A DNA stretch of 10,683 bases from Elusimicrobiota bacterium (GCA_003450815.1 DMES01000069.1:1-10683); one strand, 5' to 3'. Positions 1-7,273 are shown, numbered from the stretch's first letter. Numbers and translations: made by a program. The notes: a model not told the origin generated them from the sequence alone.

Positions 1-13
1 TGGCTCGTTCATA

Positions 14-274
14 TCAGGGGACGTTGTTCAAACGCTTAAATGCACCTCTTTCGCTATTTTCCGCCCCTATATGAGATAGACATGATACCGCCCCGGAACT
101 TATTCTCAATTCTTTCATTAATACGGCCCCGCTTACCCCTCCTGCGGCCTTGCGCAGATAACAGTAAACCGCGCGTCCGCGCGCTATCCGGGGTTGTCTG
201 CCCGAACTCAATAGATCTTCTTTACTTACTCCCGTGACCCGGGCTACTTCACTCAAAACCTCTTCTTTCGTCAT
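14..274 (-). CDS. Small DnaA C-terminal-like HTH protein, probable remnant of a REP-associated transposase
   Basis: The 86-residue product resembles the DnaA C-terminal-like domain often found at the C-terminus of REP-associated tyrosine (Y1/TnpA_REP) transposases. The visible pattern is VTGVSKEDLLSSGRQPRIARG at 13-33, then ARGRAVYCYLR (31-41), then a helix-turn-helix-like stretch LMKELRISSGAVS (52-64). In the full family this domain follows a Y1 HUH nuclease, giving proteins of a few hundred residues; no HUH or catalytic-Tyr region lies upstream here, because the pilin gene ends only 24 bases before. The ATG at 274 has GGGGAGGA too far upstream (about 16 bases) to be a good ribosome site. 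The reading frame is the same as that of the upstream pilin, separated from it by TAG. I infer a truncated transposase relic; a free-standing small DNA-binding protein is possible. Family call moderately sure, expression doubtful. Confidence 0.5.
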   Translation of the reverse strand: MTKEEVLSEVARVTGVSKEDLLSSGRQPRIARGRAVYCYLRKAAGGVSGAVLMKELRISSGAVSCLSHIGAENSERGAFKRLNNVP

Positions 275-298
275 CTGTTTAGGACTGGCGTCCTCCCC

Positions 299-1585
299 CT
301 AAGGAAGGGTTGAGGGCCAGCTTCGGGAGCTATCCTGCCAGGATTGGCGCGTAAGATTGACAGTGGTGGTCATAATGTTGGATGCCACGTCGGGATCGTA
401 GTATATCCTGCAATCACTTGAGTTGCAGTCAATATTGGCGGTGCCGTTAACAACGATTGCACCGTGTATAAGGTCGCTGCTGCCGCCTCCGTTGGGGATA
501 GTAAAATCGCCGCCCACATATACGAACCCGTGTATGCCCGCGTCTATGGCGTAGGTCACGCCGCTGACCCGGTAGCTGTCGCTGAGGCCGCCCAGGCAAG
601 GCGGGTCGGCCGCAGGGGTGGAGTCAAATTCGGACCGATAATAGTCCCAGTCGTTGCAATACTGTTTCCACGCCGTCGGCGGGACCACGGCATGTTCATG
701 CACAGAGGGCTGGGCGCCGTTTGAGTACGTAAGGTTACCCCTTACAATAACATTGCCTATAATTGCGGAATTAAACCCGGTCCAGTTACCCTCAATGTAA
801 TAGGTCTTACCGGGATTGGCGGTGGAGGTGCAGTTGCTGCTGAAGTTACCGGCTTGGTAGTAGGCCCTCCCACAGGGGTCGTTGCCGGCGGCAATTGCCG
901 AGCTTTTATACGCTTCGAAATTTATTGTCGGCATAGGCGGGAGAGTGGTGTTATAGGAATGCCACCACCAGCAGTCGGGCGAGTCGCAGTTGGGCGGGGT
1001 CGCACCGTTGGTATCCGCATAGTCGGAGGCGTGGCTGCCATTTTTTATGCCGGCCGCGCTCCAAAAGGAGGGATGCGTCTTGTCGTACATATTAACTTCC
1101 TTTGGGCTTGCAATAGCTCCCCATTCCACTTGTATGCCGTTACCGCTCATAAGTACGCCATTGGCCGCCGCTATGCTGGTGTCGCTGAGCACTGAATTGC
1201 CGTAAACCACTTTAAGGGCTCTCACTTCCTTATTCTGTTTATCGCGGCCTATGCCGATTATGGTGGCCTGCTGCGTGAGTGGACCGCTGGTGATGGAAAT
1301 GGTATAGGTGCCGCCGGCCAGATCGCTATAGACGGTGTCAAACATATAACCCGTCAGCTGCTCTCCGCTTTGAAGCGCGGCCCAGGTAGCGGTGGATTCC
1401 ACTATCTTCTGGTAGGCCCTGTCCACCGAGGATTCAGCCAGCTGGAAAGCGTTCGTGTTCTGTGATTCTTTCACGCTCCATTTGGCTTCGTTCTGGACAT
1501 AATTGACCATGACCGGCACAAGAATAGCCAGCACTACAAGCAGCACTATTACGCCTACGAGTATCTGGCCTTTCTTTTTTTTCAT
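299..1585 (-). CDS. PilX/GspK-like prepilin, 428 aa, lacking Glu5
   Basis: Probable minor (tip) pilin of a type IV pilus or type II secretion pseudopilus, inserted in the inner membrane before assembly. The N-terminus is a short basic leader MKKKKG followed by an uncharged helix of about 25 residues (QILVGVIVLLVVLAILVPV, 7-25), the class III prepilin layout with likely cleavage after G6. Position 5 of the mature protein is Gly (G11), not Glu; GspK and PilX-type pilins also deviate here. The helix continues into QNEAKW and AFQLAESSVDRAYQKI (46-61), a PilX_N-like pattern. The large C-terminal part is rich in Gly, Asn, Trp and Tyr and has eight Cys, several in close pairs (NCDSPDC, DCNSSDC), suggesting disulfides after export. 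Its ATG overlaps the stop of the upstream pilin by one base (TGATG), with GAGGA about 10 bases upstream, so translation is probably coupled. Exact subfamily is uncertain. Confidence 0.8.
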   Translation of the reverse strand: MKKKKGQILVGVIVLLVVLAILVPVMVNYVQNEAKWSVKESQNTNAFQLAESSVDRAYQKIVESTATWAALQSGEQLTGYMFDTVYSDLAGGTYTISITSGPLTQQATIIGIGRDKQNKEVRALKVVYGNSVLSDTSIAAANGVLMSGNGIQVEWGAIASPKEVNMYDKTHPSFWSAAGIKNGSHASDYADTNGATPPNCDSPDCWWWHSYNTTLPPMPTINFEAYKSSAIAAGNDPCGRAYYQAGNFSSNCTSTANPGKTYYIEGNWTGFNSAIIGNVIVRGNLTYSNGAQPSVHEHAVVPPTAWKQYCNDWDYYRSEFDSTPAADPPCLGGLSDSYRVSGVTYAIDAGIHGFVYVGGDFTIPNGGGSSDLIHGAIVVNGTANIDCNSSDCRIYYDPDVASNIMTTTVNLTRQSWQDSSRSWPSTLP

Positions 1586-2088
1586 CAGTTCATTATCCTC
1601 ACTTTCTGTATGGAAAGCTGCAGCGCCTTTTTCCCGCCCCGGTAGGTAGGAGATTGCATGGTCACGGCCACGGAAATAAGACTGATATCGTCGGTTCTCG
1701 GATAGGTAAAAGCGATGTAGGCGAGGTTGGAGGACAGCACAGTGGTCCTGCTATTATTGGACATATAGAGATTCTTCCCGAGCTGGTAAAAATACACCGG
1801 CACTGTATTGCCATCGGTGTTCGTATAATGGAAATGTATGCGAGAGGCCGGAGGCTGGCCCGAAGCGTTGTCTATAACCACCGTGCTGCTCTGCGCCTGG
1901 CGGGTGAACCTGTTTATCAGGGCAAGGGAAGTTCTTACATCCCGCTGAATGGCGTAACGAGCCGATGTCATCCGCCAGAAATTTGTCATCTGCATAAAAA
2001 GCGGCGCGGCAATGGTGCTCAGGATGCCGAGAATAGCCACGGTAAGCATCATCTCCACAAGCGAGTAGCCTTTACGCTTTTTTACCAT
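1585..2088 (-). CDS. Type IV prepilin-like protein (GspJ/PilW-like minor pilin)
   Basis: A 167-residue prepilin. The leader MVKKRKG ends at G7 and is followed by YSLVEMMLTVAILGILSTIA, the class III signal recognised by a PilD-type prepilin peptidase; the mature residue 5 is E12, as in classical pilins. The remainder is short, with strands such as RIHFHYTN and YFYQLGKNLYM and a C-terminal strand KALQLSIQKVRIMN. Size, the N-terminal pattern and the place next to a PilX/GspK-like gene favour a GspJ/PilW-type minor pseudopilin, which in known systems forms part of the tip complex. Its ATG lies 7 bases inside the end of the large pilin gene and is preceded by GAGGA at 7-8 bases, and its stop shares a base with the next ATG, so the three pilins form one translationally coupled operon. 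Pilin identity is sure, subtype less so. Confidence 0.85.
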   Translation of the reverse strand: MVKKRKGYSLVEMMLTVAILGILSTIAAPLFMQMTNFWRMTSARYAIQRDVRTSLALINRFTRQAQSSTVVIDNASGQPPASRIHFHYTNTDGNTVPVYFYQLGKNLYMSNNSRTTVLSSNLAYIAFTYPRTDDISLISVAVTMQSPTYRGGKKALQLSIQKVRIMN

Positions 2089-4736
2089 GAGAAATTCCTC
2101 AGTGTGGTGACGCCGGCGCTTACGGATACCCCCGAGGCGGCCCTGGTGGTATAGCTCACGGCGCCGGAAACGGGGTCCACCACCGTATAGAACGCCCGCA
2201 TATTATAGGTGGTGGTGGAGCTGGACCTGACATCCAGGCTATAGGTTCCGTCCGCCTGGCTGGAAACGGAATAAAATATCGCCTGCGACGGAGACACGGA
2301 GGCCGTTACCGCAGTCAAAGGGTCGGTAACGGCGGCAGTGCTAGCCACTACCAGAACTCCGGTAGTTATGGAAGCGCTGCTTAAGGTCACAGTGCCAGCT
2401 ATAGTACCCACGGCTCCCACCACCGTTATAGTGCCGGAAAAAACCGTGCTGCCCGGCATCGTCAGGTTCACCGTAAGCGGGGTGGCAGGCAGCGAGGTAT
2501 AGCTTTGCAGCGTGTCCAGCTCAGGAGTTATGTCGTAAGCCGCTGAAGAGGTGGTGGCGTAGATATAGAAATGCCCGGTGCTGTCGCTCGTGTCAGAATA
2601 CACCGTACCGTTGCTGGCGGCCTGAACCACAATATTGGGGAGCGCTCCCGTTCCGGAGGTGACATAGCCTGTAATAAAACCACCCTGTGCCAGATGGAAA
2701 TCAGGCACCTGGGTGACAGTACCAAGCGCCAGGGTTACATCAATGTCCACAGGCTGGTAACTGCCGCTGTATGAGCCGTAATTAGCGGTAATAGTGACCG
2801 TTCCCGTTGGCAGGAAGAGCATATAAAGGCCCTGGCTGTCGGTATTCGCGGTTATACCTCCGCTGCCGACCCTTATAGACGGTGTGCCCAGACGCCTGTA
2901 ATAATCCGGGCCGGCCCCGAAAACATAGCCCGTCGCTATGCCGCTGGTGCAGGCCGTGGCAAGAATTATCGTTCCCAGATCCTTGTTCTGGGCGGCGGTA
3001 AGCCTCACCCCCGCGCTGGAGCTCATAATATTGTATGAGGAGATGGTTATAGTCCAGCTGTTAGAGGCGCCCTGCACCACACTTGTGGCCACATTTGTGA
3101 GTAAAAAATAGCCTGTGGCCGACACCTGCGCGGACGAAGAAAGGCCGTCTCCAGCTGTCACGATCGCCCCGGCGGCAGGTGTTCCCGTAAGCGGCGGTTT
3201 GACTCCCGAGCCTGTCCAGCTTGGTGTTGAAAGCCAGGCGTTATTCATATCAATAAACTCAAAATCGGCTGAATTATCATTGCTGTCATAAGCCCGGCCA
3301 TAGCCTATGGTGGTATGCTGGTACTCGCTTGTCCTTCTAAGCTGAAGGTTCCCGGGGAACCCGTCCCACCTGGTCAATTCCGTGCCTTCGTGATCCGGAG
3401 CGCCCTGCCCCGCGGCGCCATGCGACCAACCTACAGTATCTATCGGGCCGTTAGCGTCATATATCTGTATAGCGCCAGATTCGCCCGCTCTGATACATTT
3501 CTTGTAAGTGGGAACGAAATGAGATATACACGGCGGGGCGGGAGAGTTAAACAGGGCGTCGGTTACAAGCGCCCCCCCGGACGCACTGGCGATAGTCAGA
3601 GGAAATGTATTCGCTATAAAGTAATATCTCCCCGGCCCGACGGAACTATTTATGAAGGAAAGATTGAATGGGTCCACATTGTGGCCGGAGGCTTCAGCCA
3701 GGTACCTGATATTGACATTGTTCTGTATTTGTATCGTCCAGGTGGTGGGATTGTAAAGCTCAACATATTCCACATCAACGCCGGTGACCATTACCGTAGA
3801 GGTTACTACCTGGCTTATAACAAGATGGTTGCGGGTATAAACCATACCGGAGATTGTAGCAGTGGCTATCCTGGTCAGAGCGAAGTCCTGCGTGGTATAA
3901 GCGCCGTCTGCGACTGAAAGGGTGGGGGAAACCGTTGAAAAATAGGCCGGGGTGGAGCATACCAGGGTATAAGTGCCGGGAGCGACCTGGAAGCTGTATA
4001 TGCCGGTGACGGGGTCGCTATAGGCTTGCCATTTGGACGATCCCTGTACCTGAACCAGGACGTTGCCGAGATTTACGGTTCCGGCGGCATTTGTCACCCT
4101 GCCGGTGAATCCGGCGCTCAGAACGGCCGCGCTCGGGTTCTCATAATAGCTGTCAAGCTGGACTTTCCTGGGGATGCCGTCGCTGTTCCATGTAACATAC
4201 ACCGATATCTTTTTCATGCCCGGGTCGCTTGAAGTATAGGGCAGAATCGTCGCGTTGGAGCCGGAGACGGTAATATAATCCACATTCACCCTCCGGGTCA
4301 GCGCCGGCATTCCCCAGAGAGTTATGGTTTGCGGCGGATAATTCAGTGTGTCATAGACAAAGTTTGGGGAATAACCGTCGCTGACCGCGGTAGCGGTGGT
4401 TACAAGCAGCTGGAAGTAAGACTTATTTTTCAGCACCTCCATTTCTTCCTGAGCGAGATTAGAGGCTATGGTCTTAAGCCGCGACTGTGTGATGGCCTTG
4501 TTGATATATTGAAAGGCGCCCATCGCGCCGATGACTCCGATAGTAAGCACGGCAAGAGCCACCATTAATTCGGTAAGCGTTACTCCGGCGCGGCGCGGCG
4601 CCGGAGAGGGCTGAAAGCTTAAGGCGGAAGGCTGAAGGGAAGAAGCATTTAGACCCGGATATTTTTCACCCGGCCCGCCCCCCCTGCCGCATAAGAATAT
4701 CCGGCAGCCAGACAAATATTTCACAATTCCTTTCAT
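2082..4736 (-). CDS. Large modular prepilin/adhesin with carboxypeptidase-regulatory-like and lamin-tail-like domains
   Basis: Proposed product of 884 residues. A class III prepilin signal RRAG/VTLTELMVAL has cleavage after G51 and the conserved Glu at mature position 5 (E56), followed by a hydrophobic helix to about residue 75. Next comes a pilin-like region to about 205, then a beta-rich carboxypeptidase-regulatory-like (CNA-B/SdrD-type) repeat at about 208-290 (FTGRVTNAAG ... GIYSFQVAPGTYTLV). At about 315-500 is a lamin-tail-like domain (DVEYVELYNPT, GRYYFIANTFPL, IDTVGW, LQLRRT). More regulatory-like repeats follow to the C-terminus (ATGYVFG, ITGYVTSG, GTIAGTVTLSS). I infer a minor pilin presenting a long adhesive ectodomain. 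An ATG exists at 4811, but the promoter candidate at 4772-4800 lies downstream of it, so I chose the ATG at 4736 with GGGGA about 8 bases upstream. A GTG at 4724 with AAAGGA is an alternative. The 51-residue leader is unusually long and partly encoded by heptamer repeats. Confidence 0.8.
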   Translation of the reverse strand: MKGIVKYLSGCRIFLCGRGGGPGEKYPGLNASSLQPSALSFQPSPAPRRAGVTLTELMVALAVLTIGVIGAMGAFQYINKAITQSRLKTIASNLAQEEMEVLKNKSYFQLLVTTATAVSDGYSPNFVYDTLNYPPQTITLWGMPALTRRVNVDYITVSGSNATILPYTSSDPGMKKISVYVTWNSDGIPRKVQLDSYYENPSAAVLSAGFTGRVTNAAGTVNLGNVLVQVQGSSKWQAYSDPVTGIYSFQVAPGTYTLVCSTPAYFSTVSPTLSVADGAYTTQDFALTRIATATISGMVYTRNHLVISQVVTSTVMVTGVDVEYVELYNPTTWTIQIQNNVNIRYLAEASGHNVDPFNLSFINSSVGPGRYYFIANTFPLTIASASGGALVTDALFNSPAPPCISHFVPTYKKCIRAGESGAIQIYDANGPIDTVGWSHGAAGQGAPDHEGTELTRWDGFPGNLQLRRTSEYQHTTIGYGRAYDSNDNSADFEFIDMNNAWLSTPSWTGSGVKPPLTGTPAAGAIVTAGDGLSSSAQVSATGYFLLTNVATSVVQGASNSWTITISSYNIMSSSAGVRLTAAQNKDLGTIILATACTSGIATGYVFGAGPDYYRRLGTPSIRVGSGGITANTDSQGLYMLFLPTGTVTITANYGSYSGSYQPVDIDVTLALGTVTQVPDFHLAQGGFITGYVTSGTGALPNIVVQAASNGTVYSDTSDSTGHFYIYATTSSAAYDITPELDTLQSYTSLPATPLTVNLTMPGSTVFSGTITVVGAVGTIAGTVTLSSASITTGVLVVASTAAVTDPLTAVTASVSPSQAIFYSVSSQADGTYSLDVRSSSTTTYNMRAFYTVVDPVSGAVSYTTRAASGVSVSAGVTTLRNFSW
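4609..4643 (+). repeat. Heptamer array of the GGCTGAA type inside the pilin leader
   Basis: Five consecutive 7-base units read on the plus strand, three of them GGCTGAA, GGCGGAA, GGCTGAA and the others divergent (AGCTTAA, GGGAAGA). On the coding (minus) strand they specify the odd leader stretch SSLQPSALSFQPS just before the prepilin cleavage site. The same heptamer family occurs in the gap upstream of this gene at 4855-4907. Confidence 0.6.
4655..4704. other. Inverted repeat CCGGATATT/AATATCCGG in the pilin leader region
   Basis: A perfect 9-base inverted repeat at 4655-4663 and 4696-4704 flanks a GC-rich loop. It falls within the proposed leader-coding stretch of the large pilin, 30-80 bases after the chosen ATG, where a hairpin in the mRNA would be more typical of untranslated sequence. 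It adds doubt to the start choice. Confidence 0.4.
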
Positions 4737-4771
4737 TAGTCCGTTCCCCAACTGCGACGAGCAAGCCCACA

Positions 4772-4800
4772 TTAATAATAGTTTACCAGAGCAATGTAAA
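4772..4800 (-). promoter_or_regulatory. Candidate sigma70-type promoter of the pilin operon
   Basis: On the minus strand TTTACA (4800-4795) and TATTAA (4777-4772) are separated by 17 bases; they match TTGACA at 5 of 6 and TATAAT at 4 of 6. Transcription would begin near 4765, giving a leader of about 30 bases to the ATG at 4736. The position supports that start over the ATG at 4811. Prediction from sequence only. Confidence 0.4.
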
Positions 4801-4854
4801 GTAAAAGCCAATGAAACATCATATTTTGCGCAAATCCTGCTTTCTGCCTAAAGC

Positions 4855-4907
4855 GGACAAAGGCTAAAGGGTCGGACATCATCCTTTAGTCTTCAGCCTT
4901 CAGCCTA
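4855..4907. repeat. Facing heptamer arrays forming a hairpin after the CpxP/Spy-like gene
   Basis: On the minus strand, right after the stop of the secreted-protein gene, come AGGCTGA twice, then AGACTAA and AGGATGA; the plus strand from 4855 holds the related GGACAAA and GGCTAAA. The two halves pair as an 11-bp stem (4860-4870 with 4883-4893, one G.T) around a 12-base loop. There is no U-tract after the stem in the minus direction, so termination is possible but not shown. The heptamer family is the one found in the pilin leader at 4609-4643. Confidence 0.55.
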
Positions 4908-5687
4908 TTACGGGTATGACCCCGCATCTTCCTCGCCTGAGGCGGGAAACTCCTGGCCGGTTGGCTGGGCGACGGCGGACTCATCTGGCGCTACGTCTTC
5001 TACAGGCGCGGGAGCTTGGGCCGGCGCCATGATTTTTTTCTTTTTAATACGCCTTTTTTTGCGCACATTCGGAGCGGCGGCGCCCTGTTCTTTATCCACC
5101 ATCACAGAACCGGCCTCTTCGGCGGGAGCGGCCATGGCGGCTTCTTCCGGCGTGGGAAGGCGCTTTTTTCGCGCCTGGCGTTTTTTAGCCGGCTTCAGAG
5201 CGGCGGGCTTATAGCGACCGGCCGGTTTTCCTGCTATTGCCTGCGCCCCTTTCGGAGCAGGGTTTTTTTTCGTGGCCAAAATGTCTTCGTAGCCCTGGCG
5301 CTGTTCTTCGTCAAGGGTCTCCATTATAATCTCCGGTATGGCCTGGGTTATCCGCTGGAGCTTGCGGCGCTGTTCAGTCACTTTAAGACGCCACTTTTTT
5401 TCCTCAGCCGAGTTTTCTTCGTAGCCTTCCATCAGCTTGTCAAAATCCTGAGCCTTTTTGTTTATGGCGGCGTTCAAACGCTCTTCCTGATTTGAACTCA
5501 GATTCAGGGAAGAAAGCCCGATAATTATTTCCTGTGCGTCCGGCCTATGCACCGGCCCGGCGGACTCCTCTTTAGGCTCGCTAGAGAATTCTGGCGGGTT
5601 GTCGCCATAATCCACATCTCCATCTTGCGCACCGGCAAAAGCTAACGGCCAGGCAGCAAGCGTTGCCGCGATAATCAGTTTTTTCAT
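4908..5687 (-). CDS. Secreted CpxP/Spy-like helical protein with Lys/Pro/Ala-rich tail
   Basis: A 259-residue exported protein. MKKLIIAATLAAWPLAFAGA is a clear Sec signal peptide with probable cleavage after A20. Residues 60-138 are a charged helical segment that begins LSSNQEERLNAAI and ends LDEEQRQGYEDIL; paired L-S/T-x-x-Q and L-x-x-E-Q-R motifs are typical of periplasmic CpxP/Spy-type proteins, known as chaperone-like stress factors. The rest is low-complexity and probably disordered, with two basic clusters (168-176 and 209-218) among Ala/Pro/Glu-rich stretches, which might bind an acidic polymer, nucleic acid or cell wall. I chose the ATG at 5687 because it starts the signal peptide and has GAGGA 4 bases upstream; an in-frame ATG at 5711 falls in a hairpin and would spoil the signal peptide. 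The gene is monocistronic by layout. Function of the tail unknown. Confidence 0.75.
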   Translation of the reverse strand: MKKLIIAATLAAWPLAFAGAQDGDVDYGDNPPEFSSEPKEESAGPVHRPDAQEIIIGLSSLNLSSNQEERLNAAINKKAQDFDKLMEGYEENSAEEKKWRLKVTEQRRKLQRITQAIPEIIMETLDEEQRQGYEDILATKKNPAPKGAQAIAGKPAGRYKPAALKPAKKRQARKKRLPTPEEAAMAAPAEEAGSVMVDKEQGAAAPNVRKKRRIKKKKIMAPAQAPAPVEDVAPDESAVAQPTGQEFPASGEEDAGSYP

Positions 5688-5695
5688 TTTTCCTC

Positions 5696-5740
5696 GTATT
5701 GTAGATTGCATGTTGGTACGTCACGCGCAATCTACAATAC
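5696..5740 (-). promoter_or_regulatory. 14-bp inverted repeat abutting the Shine-Dalgarno
   Basis: GTATTGTAGATTGC at 5696-5709 and its exact reverse complement at 5727-5740 enclose a 17-base loop. In the minus-strand message the 3' arm ends directly at the GAGGA ribosome site (5695-5691) of the secreted-protein gene. A stable stem here could hinder ribosome or RNase access, or bind a dimeric protein as DNA. The structure is certain, the role is inference. Confidence 0.5.
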
Positions 5741-5984
5741 AACCTCCATTATTCAACATTCTTCGGGGAGAGGGCGTCATACGTTCCTTAACGGTCTCAA
5801 CCGCTGTACCGGAGTTTGCTCCCTCCTCGCTTATTTACGCTAAAATAAATATGAATGCCGGCAAATACCTCAAATAACTACGGAGAACAATGGATTATAA
5901 CAAATGTCGGCAATACAACTCCAAGTGAAACCACTTTTTTTCGCTGAATGCTGAAACCCTTCGCTGGTAAATTCATCCCCCTGG
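5741..5984. other. Gene-free stretch between glycosyltransferase terminator and secreted-protein leader
   Basis: Together with its flanking hairpins this makes a gap of 332 bases without a supported gene. It holds a weak minus-strand promoter candidate (5846-5873) and small hairpin-forming bits such as GGAG-TTTG-CTCC near 5811. A 12-codon plus-strand ORF at 5890 has a fair ribosome site but no other support. I recognise no riboswitch or RNA gene in it. Confidence 0.4.
5846..5873 (-). promoter_or_regulatory. Weak promoter candidate for the secreted-protein gene
   Basis: Minus-strand TTGAGG (5873-5868) and TATTTA (5851-5846) lie 16 bases apart. If used, the message would carry a leader of about 150 bases that includes the 14-bp hairpin. 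The match is poor and other starts are possible. Confidence 0.2.
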
Positions 5985-6020
5985 ACCCAAAAAATTCAGT
6001 TCTTACTGAATTTTTTGGGT
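5985..6020 (-). terminator. Intrinsic, probably bidirectional terminator after the glycosyltransferase
   Basis: ACCCAAAAAATTCAGT (5985-6000) and its perfect reverse complement (6005-6020) form a 16-bp stem with a 4-base loop, and the A/T runs in the arms provide a U-tract in either direction. The stem begins at the stop codon of the glycosyltransferase (6022-6020). Confidence 0.75.
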
Positions 6021-7255
6021 TATGGCACCAAATCCGTTATGGCCACCTGGCTTGAATGTTCCGTTCTGCCCCAGAAGGACGTTCCCCTTAATATGCCGGC
6101 TATAAAAACCGGCAGGCGCAGTATGCCCAGTACGGGCTGTAGAAAATAGGCGAAAACCAGCTCCGGACCGGCCTTTTCCAACACCAAAGCCACAGCGGGG
6201 TATAGAACCAGCGGCAGTATAGCCAAAGCCTTCATAGTAAACTCCACCCCAGGCAAAAAGGCGTAAAGCCATACAAGAAAGTTAAAAGAGTCTTTAGTAA
6301 ACCAGATGAGCGCGGCGGTAACAGTGACAAGGCCGAAGCGGTAGGTCTGGGCGCAATACACGGCGCCTTCAAAAGCCCTCGGGTCGCCTTTCTTTACGGC
6401 CCTTAAGCACAAGGAAAAAAGATGTTTGCGGGCGGTATCAAGCGAACCGCGCGTCCAGCGCACAGAGCGGCGCACATACTGCCGCAGGGTTACCGGCTCC
6501 TCGTCATAAACAATAGCGTCCTCTGCCCAGACTATGCGCACGCCGGCGCGTATCAGGCGCATCTGCATCTCCAAGTCTTCGGTAAGGCATTCCTCGTCCC
6601 ACGGAAAGCGCCCGGCAACCGGGGCGGAAAAACACATCCCCTTGCCGTGGAGCGTGGCCGAAAGCCCAAGCGCCTGTTTAGGACGCTGAAAAAACCTGTT
6701 TGTGACTATGTGGCTGGAGGCCAGTATCCGTGCCAGCCAGCAGTTTGTGTTTTTGGCAAGCTGGCGGCCCTGCACCGCCCCAGCGCCCGCGTTAAGCTGG
6801 TTATTCATCGCCTCAAGAAAACCCGGGTGCGCCAGCGAATCGGCGTCAAAATAGCACAGAGCGTCGTATTTTTTCATGGAGAGTATCTTATCGGAGGCCC
6901 ACTTAAGCGCGCGGCCTTTGCCGGCCTTAAGGCCGGGACCCGAGTGATCAAACACTATAGCCCCCAGGTTTGCCGCTATGGCGGAAGTGCCGTCCCCGCA
7001 GTGATCCGCCGCCACGAAAACATCAAACAGTTCGCGGGGATATTTTATTTTGAACAGGCTCTCCACTGAAAACCCGATCACTTTTTCCTCGTTGTGGGCC
7101 GGCAAAAGCAGGGCAAAGCGGAGTTTCCCGAAAGCCGCCCGGGGCATTGGAATCTTCCAGAAGCCGCGAAAACTGAGAGCCAGGTAAAAAAGACCGGTTA
7201 AAAAAACCAGTACCTGCGCCAAATTTGTAAAAACCGATAAGATAACTTTTTCCAT
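6020..7255 (-). CDS. Membrane family 2 glycosyltransferase
   Basis: A 411-residue processive-type GT2 (GT-A fold) enzyme that should transfer a sugar from a nucleotide donor at the inner face of the cytoplasmic membrane. An N-terminal membrane helix (about 5-28) leads into the catalytic domain: LLLPAHNEE (49-57), VAADHCGDGT (81-90), the metal-binding DxD in YFDADS (D137, D139), TED (225-227) holding the probable catalytic Asp, and RRSVRW (262-267), a form of the Q/RxxRW acceptor motif. Several hydrophobic segments follow between about 305 and 390, and the tail has WGRTEHS. This resembles poly-GlcNAc/hyaluronan/cellulose synthase relatives of COG1215 type; substrate is not predictable. No Shine-Dalgarno precedes the ATG and no promoter is evident; a 225-base self-complementary element sits immediately upstream. 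The methyltransferase and receiver/propeller genes upstream suggest an envelope or exopolysaccharide role. Family sure, product unknown. Confidence 0.88.
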   Translation of the reverse strand: MEKVILSVFTNLAQVLVFLTGLFYLALSFRGFWKIPMPRAAFGKLRFALLLPAHNEEKVIGFSVESLFKIKYPRELFDVFVAADHCGDGTSAIAANLGAIVFDHSGPGLKAGKGRALKWASDKILSMKKYDALCYFDADSLAHPGFLEAMNNQLNAGAGAVQGRQLAKNTNCWLARILASSHIVTNRFFQRPKQALGLSATLHGKGMCFSAPVAGRFPWDEECLTEDLEMQMRLIRAGVRIVWAEDAIVYDEEPVTLRQYVRRSVRWTRGSLDTARKHLFSLCLRAVKKGDPRAFEGAVYCAQTYRFGLVTVTAALIWFTKDSFNFLVWLYAFLPGVEFTMKALAILPLVLYPAVALVLEKAGPELVFAYFLQPVLGILRLPVFIAGILRGTSFWGRTEHSSQVAITDLVP

Positions 7256-7273
7256 AAACTAGAGCTTTCTATT

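Noticed and set aside
275..301. Readthrough of the pilin TAG into the DnaA-C-like frame
   Set aside because: The frames agree and only eight sense codons separate them, but nothing indicates stop-codon recoding and a fusion of pilin to DNA-binding domain makes no topological sense.
1654..2154. Long plus-strand open frames opposite genes (also 3315-3917, 5016-5495 and 6422-7069)
   Set aside because: They lie opposite strongly supported coding genes, have low-complexity or unlikely products and no recognised domains.
2082..4811. Longer form of the large pilin starting at the ATG at 4811
   Set aside because: It would add 25 residues upstream of the promoter candidate without a ribosome site and make an already long leader longer.
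4908..5711. Longer form of the secreted protein starting at 5711
   Set aside because: The ATG sits in the loop and arm of the hairpin, lacks a ribosome site, and the extra residues precede a perfect signal peptide.
5890..5928. Plus-strand mini-ORF of 12 codons with CGGAG upstream
   Set aside because: Too short, no similarity and no promoter; expected by chance in AT-rich intergenic DNA.
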